Source: Mycobacteriaceae bacterium
Lineage (GTDB): Bacteria; Actinomycetota; Actinomycetes; Mycobacteriales; Mycobacteriaceae
Reading direction: 5' to 3'
DNA length: 11,055 bases
Assembly (NCBI GenBank): GCA_019242135.1
Contig: JAFAWC010000350.1
Location: 1 to 11,055 of the forward strand
Position numbers and translations under genes: made by a program. Positions 6,181-11,055 of the stretch are shown here, in pieces; within the stretch, counting starts at the first letter, position 1; the number at the start of each line of letters is the position of its first letter. Below the pieces are notes generated by a model. That model did not search any database and was not told where the DNA came from. It saw only the letters and a program-made list of their open reading frames with translations.

Positions 6181-7071
6181 GTGCCGACCAACAAGCAGCG
6201 GCGTGCGACGGCGAAGCGGAAACTCGAACGGCAGCTCGAGCGGCGCGCCAAGCAGGCACGTCGGCGGCGCATCTTAACGATCGCGGCCATCGCAGCGGTC
6301 GTCGTTGTGGTGGCCGGCCTCGCGCTGTGGCAATTCGTCTTCAACAAGAGCTCGAAAAGCACGCCTACGGCCGCGTCCACCAGCAATTCCGCGCCGACGC
6401 CGACGCCGGCCGCACCGGTGCAGGCCGGCGTGCTGCCGCCGTTCAAGCCGCCGGCAAACCTCGGTGCCAACTGTCAGTACCCCGCCACACCCAACGAGCC
6501 GGCCGCCAAACCGGTCGCGCCGCCAAAGACCGGCCGGATCGACACGAGTCCGCCAAATGATCGGATCAGCATGAGCATCACGACGAACCAAGGCCCGTTC
6601 GGAGTCATGCTCAACAACGCGCAGGCACCGTGCACCGTCAACAGTTTCGTCAGCCTGGCCCAGAAGGGCTTCTACAACGACACCCACTGCCACCGGTTGA
6701 CGACGGGCCCGACCTTGTTCGTGGTGCAGTGTGGAGACCCGAAGGGGGATGGTACCGGCGGCCCGGGCTACAAATTCGACGACGAGTACCCGTCCAACCA
6801 GTACCTTCCCGACGACCCGGCGCGGACCCAGCCGGTGGTGTACCCCCGCGGCACGCTGGCGATGGCTAACGCCGGGCCGGGCACCAACGGCAGCCAGTTC
6901 TTCGTCGTCTACAAGGATTCGCAGCTGCCGCCGAACTACACCGTGTTCGGCAAGGTCGACGACAAGGACATGGGGGTGCTGGACAAGATCGCCGCCGCCG
7001 GAACGGTGGACGGGTCGCCCGACGGCAAGCCCAAAACGGACGTGGTCATCACGTCCGCACGCCTGGACTAG
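6181..7071 (+). CDS. ppiB: Membrane-anchored cyclophilin-type peptidyl-prolyl isomerase
   Basis: Cyclophilin that isomerises Xaa-Pro bonds; here it should act on the outer side of the cytoplasmic membrane. The 296 residues begin with a very basic cytoplasmic segment (1-30, many Arg/Lys), then a membrane span at about 31-53. A Ser/Thr/Pro/Ala-rich linker to about 90 follows, and the cyclophilin domain covers about 128-296. Active-site residues are visible: Arg172 in CHRL (matching Arg55 of human CypA), Phe180 and Gln183 in LFVVQCGDP, and Gln239 and Phe241 in GSQFFVV. Compared with the usual FHR and QGGD, cysteines replace one residue in each motif (Cys170, Cys184). With Cys98 and Cys151 they could form disulfides, as befits an extracytoplasmic enzyme. 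It corresponds to Rv2582. It diverges from the hydrolase-hisS unit and converges on the acyl-CoA dehydrogenase gene with 29 bases between stops. Confidence 0.94.
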   Translation: MPTNKQRRATAKRKLERQLERRAKQARRRRILTIAAIAAVVVVVAGLALWQFVFNKSSKSTPTAASTSNSAPTPTPAAPVQAGVLPPFKPPANLGANCQYPATPNEPAAKPVAPPKTGRIDTSPPNDRISMSITTNQGPFGVMLNNAQAPCTVNSFVSLAQKGFYNDTHCHRLTTGPTLFVVQCGDPKGDGTGGPGYKFDDEYPSNQYLPDDPARTQPVVYPRGTLAMANAGPGTNGSQFFVVYKDSQLPPNYTVFGKVDDKDMGVLDKIAAAGTVDGSPDGKPKTDVVITSARLD

Positions 7072-7100
7072 CGACCACCCGGCGCCGATCACACCGAGCG

Positions 7101-8480
7101 CTAGCGCGGCGGCCGGAGCACTCTCATCGCGACCTTCATGATCGGCTCGGGCACCCAGTCCTTCATGGCCAGCGCGCTTGCCGCGGCCCGGCTGCGGACT
7201 ACGGTGCCGCGACCGAACATCTTGTTCAGCGGTCCGCCCGACGGCTCGAGCTCGAAATGCAAGGGCGGTTTGCCGTCCGAGGCGCCCAACGCGTTCGAGA
7301 TCACCACCCGTTGGATCTCGCTGGTGCCCTCAAAGATCGTGTACAGCTTGGCATCCCGGTACCACTTCTCGACCGGGTGGTCGCTGATGTAACCCCAGCC
7401 GCCCATGGTCTGGATCGCCCGTTCGGTGGCCCGCACGGCGACCTCGCTGGCAGCCAGTTTCGACATCGAGCCCTCCCCGCGCTCGAAGGCCACGCCGTTG
7501 GCGGCCATCCATGACGCCCGCCACGTCAGCAGCCGCGCCGCATCCAGGCCGGTGGCCAGCTCGGCGATCGGGAAGGCGATGCCCTGGTTGTCGATGATCG
7601 GCGCACCGAACGCCTCCCGGCGCCTGGCGTATGCGGTCATGTATTCCAGTGCGGCCCTGGCGATGCCGAGCGCCTGCGCGGCCACCATGGGTCGCGTCTG
7701 CTCGAAGGTGCCCAGCGTGGCCGAACCTGAGTGGCGGCCGCCCTCTACTGCCTTCCGCGCCTTGGCCAGCTTGTGCTCGAGCTTCTCCTCGCCACCGAGC
7801 AGGTTCTCCCCCGGCAACCGGACGCTGTCGAACTTCAGCTCCGCGGTGTGCGACGCCCGGCAGCCGAGCTTGTCGAGCTTGCGCATCATCTCCAAACCCG
7901 GTGTGCCGCCCGGCACCACGAACAGCGCCTGACCGCGGTGGCCAAGCTCCTCGTCGACCACGGCGTTCACGACGTGCACGTTCGCGATACCACCGTTGCC
8001 GATCCACATCTTGTGCCCGTCGATGATCCAGTCGCCGCCATCGCGGGTCGCGTGGGTACGCAGATTGCGAACGTCGCTGCCGCCCTCGGGTTCAGAGATC
8101 GCTAACGCGGCAAGCTTGAGATCGCCGGGCGTGCCGAAACATTCGGGCGCCCACTGCAGCATCTGCTCCGGCGAGGCGGCCTGGCCGATCGCTGACAGCG
8201 CCAGCGCCGGCATCACGATCGCCAGCCCGATACCCGCGCAGCCCCAAAAGATCTCCTCCATGAACATCGGCAGCGACAGACCAGTCGGGTCGCCGATCAG
8301 ATCGCGATAGAACAACGGACTGTAGAAGCCCCGTTCGGCCGCCTCCTCCAAGACCGGCCACGGGAACGCCTGGCGCTTGTCGTATTCGGCGGCCACCGGG
8401 CGGATGCAGTCCTCGGCGAACTTGTGCGCGCGCTTCGCCAGATCATGCTGCGCCGCCGTCGGTGTCAGGTCGAACGTCAC
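7101..8480 (-). CDS. Acyl-CoA dehydrogenase (FadE family)
   Basis: FAD-dependent acyl-CoA dehydrogenase, expected to introduce the alpha-beta double bond into an acyl-CoA and pass electrons to an electron-transfer flavoprotein. Chain specificity cannot be read from the sequence. Numbered from the GTG at 8480 (459 residues) it shows an N-terminal helical domain; the FAD/substrate strand LAALAISEPEGGSD at 123-136; WIGNGG at 159-164; ARRREAFGAPI at 285-295; and the catalytic Glu384 in IFEGTSEIQR. Between the middle and C-terminal domains it has an expanded segment (about 232-264, ending TFEQTRP). A tail of about 60 residues beyond the usual domain is rich in Arg near its end. A TTG at 8546 would add 22 residues with no family support. 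It is not at this position in M. tuberculosis as I recall it, so it is an insertion or retained gene between ppiB and relA. I cannot assign a fadE number. Confidence 0.92.
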   Translation of the reverse strand: MTFDLTPTAAQHDLAKRAHKFAEDCIRPVAAEYDKRQAFPWPVLEEAAERGFYSPLFYRDLIGDPTGLSLPMFMEEIFWGCAGIGLAIVMPALALSAIGQAASPEQMLQWAPECFGTPGDLKLAALAISEPEGGSDVRNLRTHATRDGGDWIIDGHKMWIGNGGIANVHVVNAVVDEELGHRGQALFVVPGGTPGLEMMRKLDKLGCRASHTAELKFDSVRLPGENLLGGEEKLEHKLAKARKAVEGGRHSGSATLGTFEQTRPMVAAQALGIARAALEYMTAYARRREAFGAPIIDNQGIAFPIAELATGLDAARLLTWRASWMAANGVAFERGEGSMSKLAASEVAVRATERAIQTMGGWGYISDHPVEKWYRDAKLYTIFEGTSEIQRVVISNALGASDGKPPLHFELEPSGGPLNKMFGRGTVVRSRAAASALAMKDWVPEPIMKVAMRVLRPPR

Positions 8481-8490
8481 CCGATAGTCG

Positions 8491-8515
8491 ATACCCGCGG
8501 TACCGCTTCCAAAAC
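8491..8515 (-). promoter_or_regulatory. Candidate SigF-type promoter of the acyl-CoA dehydrogenase gene
   Basis: On the minus strand GTTT (8515-8512), a 15-base spacer and GGGTAT (8496-8491) resemble the mycobacterial SigF consensus GGTTT-N15-17-GGGTA, although the first G is T here. The element ends ten bases before the GTG at 8480, leaving little or no leader. The spacer holds a perfect ten-base palindrome, GCGGTACCGC (8497-8506), which could be an operator. Judged by eye only. Confidence 0.35.
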
Positions 8516-8617
8516 ATCTGTTCACCGAACGCTCGCCGGCGCCCAACGTGCGGCCAATGCGAAATCCAGGCCATTTTTTCGCAGTGAGCGCACGCTCGGC
8601 GCAGACGACCCCGAAAA

Positions 8618-11055
8618 TCAGGCCGCCGAGGTCACCCGATAGACGTCGTAGACGCCCTCGACGTTGCGGACCACGTTGAGGACGTGGCCGAGGTGCTTGG
8701 GGTCACCCATCTCGAACGTGAAACGGCTGATCGCCACCCGATCGCCGGAGGTCGTCACCGAGGCCGACAAAATGTTGACCTTCTCGTCGGCGAGCACCCG
8801 CGTGACGTCGGATAACAGCCGGTGCCGGTCGAGCGCCTCGACCTGGATGGCCACCAGGAACACCGACGACGGCGACGGCGCCCACTCGACTTCGATGATC
8901 CGTTCGGCCTGCTGCTGCAGCGACTCGGCGTTGGTGCAGTCGGTGCGATGCACGCTGACCCCGCCGCCGCGGGTGACGAAGCCCAGGATGTTGTCGCCGG
9001 GCACCGGTGTGCAGCACTTGGCCAGCTTGGTCAGCACACCCGGGGCGCCCGGAACCGCCACGCCGGTGTCTTCGATGTTGCGCTGGCGCACCGGCATCGT
9101 CGCGGGTGTCGACCGCTCGGCCAGCTCGTCCTCCGCCGCCTCGTCACCGCCCAGTTGCGCGAGCAGCCGTTGCACGACATGCCGCGCCGAGATGTGACCC
9201 TCGCCCACCGCGGTGTACAGCGCTGAGACGTCGGCATACCGCAGCTCGCGTGCGAGCGCACCCATTGAGTCAGCATTCATCAAGCGCTGCAAGGGAAGTC
9301 CGCCGCGGCGCACCTCGCGCGCGATGCCATCCTTCCCGGCTTCCAGCGCCTCCTCGCGGCGCTCCTTGGCGAACCACTGGCGGATCTTGGCCTTGGCGCG
9401 CGGCGACACGACGAAGGTCTGCCAGTCGCGCGACGGACCGGCGTTCATCGCCTTCGAGGTGAAGATCTCGACGACTTCGCCGTTTTCGAGCTTGCGTTCC
9501 AGCGCGACGAGGCGGCCGTTGACCCTGGCGCCGATGCACCGGTGGCCGACCTCGGTGTGCACCGCGTAGGCGAAATCGACCGGCGTCGACCCGGTCGGCA
9601 ACGTGACCACGTCGCCCTTGGGCGTGAACACGAAGATCTCCTGCACTGCAAGGTCGTAGCGCAGTGACTCCAGGAATTCGCCCGGGTCGGCCGCCTCCCG
9701 CTGCCAGTCGAGCAGCTGACGCATCCATGCCATGTCGTCGATCTCGGCGGCCGCGTGGCTGTGTGGTAACCCGTTGCGCCCCTTGGCCTCTTTGTACCGC
9801 CAGTGCGCCGCGATTCCGTATTCGGCGGTGCGGTGCATGTCCCCGGTGCGGATCTGGATTTCCAGCGGCTTGCCCTCCGGGCCCACCACCGTGGTGTGCA
9901 GCGACTGGTACACGCCGAACCGCGGCTGCGCGATGTAGTCCTTGAACCGGCCGGCCATCGGCTGCCACAGCGAATGCACCACGCCGACAGCGGCGTAACA
10001 GTCGCGGATCTCCTCGCAGAGGATGCGCACACCCACCAGGTCGTGGATGTCGTCGAAGTCGCGGCCCTTGACGATCATCTTCTGGTAGATCGACCAGTAG
10101 TGCTTGGGCCGGCCCTCGACGACCGAGTTGATTTTCGACGCGCCCAGCGTGGAGACGATCTCGGCTCGCACTTTGGCCAGGTAGGTGTCACGCGACGGCG
10201 CCCGGTCGGCCACCAACCGCACGATCTCCTCGTAGCGCTTGGGGTGCAGGATGGCGAACGACAGGTCCTCCAGTTCCCACTTGACCGTTGCCATCCCCAG
10301 CCTGTGTGCGAGCGGCGCGATGACCTCCAGCGTTTCTCGTGCCTTGCGGGCCTGCTTCTCCGGCGGCAGGAACCGCATCGTTCGCATGTTGTGCAGGCGG
10401 TCGGCGACCTTGATCACCAGAACCCGCGGATCACGGGCCATCGCGATCACCATCTTGCGGATGGTCTCCCCTTCGGCGGCGCTGCCCAGCACCACCCGGT
10501 CGAGCTTCGTCACCCCGTCGACGAGGTGACCGACCTCTTCGCCGAAGTCGGCGGTCAGCGCCTCCAACGTGTAGCCGGTGTCCTCGACCGTGTCGTGCAG
10601 CAGCGCGGCGATCAGCGTGGTGGTGTCCATGCCGAGTTCGGCAAGGATGTTCGCGACGGCCAGCGGGTGGGTGATGTACGGGTCGCCGGAGCGGCGGAAC
10701 TGGGCGGCGTGGCGTTCCTCGGCGACCTCGTAGGCCCGCTGAAGCATCGACAGGTCCGCCTTGGGATAGATCTCCTTGTGCACCGCGACCAGCGGCTCCA
10801 GCACGGGGTTGACGGTGCCGCGCTGCGAGGTCATCCGGCGGGCCAGACGCGCGCGAACCCGCCGCGATGCGCTCGACGACTTCGGCGGCGCGGAGCCCCC
10901 GGGCGGTGCAGGCGCTGCGGACCCCCCTGCCGCTGCAGGCGGCGCGGACCCCTCGGGCGCTGCGGGCGCCTCGGACCCCCCCGCCGTTACGGGCGCCGCG
11001 GAGCCTTCGGGCGCTAAGGGCGCTACGGGCGCCAAGGGCCCCCCGACTGATGCAG
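8618..11055 (-). CDS. relA: Bifunctional (p)ppGpp synthetase/hydrolase, N-terminus beyond the window
   Basis: Long-form RelA/SpoT homologue (Rel), master enzyme of the stringent response, making and degrading (p)ppGpp on ribosomes sensing uncharged tRNA. Numbered from a TTG at 11035, 805 residues are seen, but the frame stays open to the right edge, so the true start is outside. Order of domains: a Gly/Ser/Ala/Pro repeat region (to about 50); the HD hydrolase (His123, HDTVEDT at 147-153, DRLHNM at 212-217); the synthetase (GRDFDDIHD from 324, RFKD at 363-366, YQSLH at 376-380, EIQIRT at 392-397); TGS at about 464-525; a helical region; the Cys/His region (CC at 674-675, His696, Cys700); and a C-terminal ACT domain (about 722-805). 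The intact HD motifs together with RFKD mark a bifunctional Rel rather than a synthetase-only RelA. The last 137 bases before the acyl-CoA dehydrogenase start hold no gene. Confidence 0.97.
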   Translation of the reverse strand, partial: ASVGGPLAPVAPLAPEGSAAPVTAGGSEAPAAPEGSAPPAAAGGSAAPAPPGGSAPPKSSSASRRVRARLARRMTSQRGTVNPVLEPLVAVHKEIYPKADLSMLQRAYEVAEERHAAQFRRSGDPYITHPLAVANILAELGMDTTTLIAALLHDTVEDTGYTLEALTADFGEEVGHLVDGVTKLDRVVLGSAAEGETIRKMVIAMARDPRVLVIKVADRLHNMRTMRFLPPEKQARKARETLEVIAPLAHRLGMATVKWELEDLSFAILHPKRYEEIVRLVADRAPSRDTYLAKVRAEIVSTLGASKINSVVEGRPKHYWSIYQKMIVKGRDFDDIHDLVGVRILCEEIRDCYAAVGVVHSLWQPMAGRFKDYIAQPRFGVYQSLHTTVVGPEGKPLEIQIRTGDMHRTAEYGIAAHWRYKEAKGRNGLPHSHAAAEIDDMAWMRQLLDWQREAADPGEFLESLRYDLAVQEIFVFTPKGDVVTLPTGSTPVDFAYAVHTEVGHRCIGARVNGRLVALERKLENGEVVEIFTSKAMNAGPSRDWQTFVVSPRAKAKIRQWFAKERREEALEAGKDGIAREVRRGGLPLQRLMNADSMGALARELRYADVSALYTAVGEGHISARHVVQRLLAQLGGDEAAEDELAERSTPATMPVRQRNIEDTGVAVPGAPGVLTKLAKCCTPVPGDNILGFVTRGGGVSVHRTDCTNAESLQQQAERIIEVEWAPSPSSVFLVAIQVEALDRHRLLSDVTRVLADEKVNILSASVTTSGDRVAISRFTFEMGDPKHLGHVLNVVRNVEGVYDVYRVTSAA
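10892..11026 (-). repeat. 27-base/nonapeptide repeats coding the Rel N-terminal extension
   Basis: Five consecutive nine-residue units within relA end in [38 protein letters not shown] and [10 protein letters not shown] partial sixth, APPKSSS, follows. Their consensus is x-(A/P)-P-x4-G-S-like. At the DNA level this is a degenerate 27-base tandem array of alternating GCG/CCC-type codons and GGC/GGG-TCC. The repeats precede the conserved [13 protein letters not shown] block where similarity to other mycobacterial Rel proteins begins. Confidence 0.8.

Noticed and set aside
7098..7107. GCGCTAGCGC palindrome between ppiB and the acyl-CoA dehydrogenase gene
   Set aside because: It is a ten-base palindrome across a stop codon with no T tract. 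It is too short to support a terminator or operator.
8481..8546. 22-residue N-terminal extension of the acyl-CoA dehydrogenase from a TTG
   Set aside because: The extension has no family-like sequence and would include the promoter-like element. The GTG at 8480 gives the usual N-terminus for such enzymes.
8586..8597. GAGCGCACGCTC hairpin after relA as a terminator
   Set aside because: The stem is only five pairs with a two-base loop. In the relA transcript it is followed by a run of A rather than U, so it does not fit an intrinsic terminator.
9803..11017. 404-codon open frame on the plus strand
   Set aside because: It is wholly antisense to relA, whose domains and motifs are complete. The product is His/Arg/Asp-rich low-complexity sequence, as expected from a GC-rich complementary frame.
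11033..11035. TTG as the true relA start
   Set aside because: The frame stays open to the window edge and no ribosome site is visible, so it only marks the first possible start inside the window.

Overview
The window looks like ordinary chromosomal backbone from a mycobacterium (Mycobacterium or Mycolicibacterium in the broad sense). It is very GC-rich, has many GTG starts and tightly packed genes. The order peptidase (Rv2575-like), secreted small protein (Rv2576c-like), radical SAM (Rv2578c-like), hisS, metallo-hydrolase (Rv2581c-like), ppiB and relA corresponds to the M. tuberculosis Rv2575-Rv2583c neighbourhood as I recall it. The local order differs: the Rv2576c-like gene sits next to hisS. 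No phosphatase (Rv2577) or haloalkane dehalogenase (Rv2579) gene is present. A small gamma-glutamylcyclotransferase-like gene and an acyl-CoA dehydrogenase gene are present instead. So it is probably not the tuberculosis complex.

Layout from left to right: a type B carboxylesterase (minus, cut by the left edge) diverges from a membrane-anchored neutral zinc metallopeptidase (plus). That gene converges on an Rv2578c-family radical SAM gene (minus). The radical SAM gene starts at a near-perfect mycobacterial LexA/SOS box and diverges from an AIG2/gamma-glutamylcyclotransferase-like gene (plus). That gene abuts, stop to stop, a small secreted protein gene (minus). Next on the minus strand is a metallo-beta-lactamase-fold hydrolase gene that overlaps hisS by four bases. 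It diverges from ppiB, a membrane-anchored cyclophilin (plus), across a leader holding a direct repeat and two stacked mini-ORFs. An acyl-CoA dehydrogenase (minus) and the bifunctional (p)ppGpp synthetase/hydrolase relA (minus, start beyond the right edge) complete the window.

Functionally this is mostly housekeeping: histidyl-tRNA charging, the stringent response that senses uncharged tRNA, thioester hydrolysis and extracytoplasmic protein folding. To these are added lipid and ester metabolism and one probable DNA-damage-inducible enzyme. No mobile element, CRISPR array, tRNA, rRNA or defence system was seen, and every stretch longer than 300 bases contains a gene. The points most worth following up are the SOS-controlled radical SAM gene, the nonapeptide repeats in the N-terminal extension of Rel, the leader of ppiB, and several promoter-like arrangements in the short divergent gaps.
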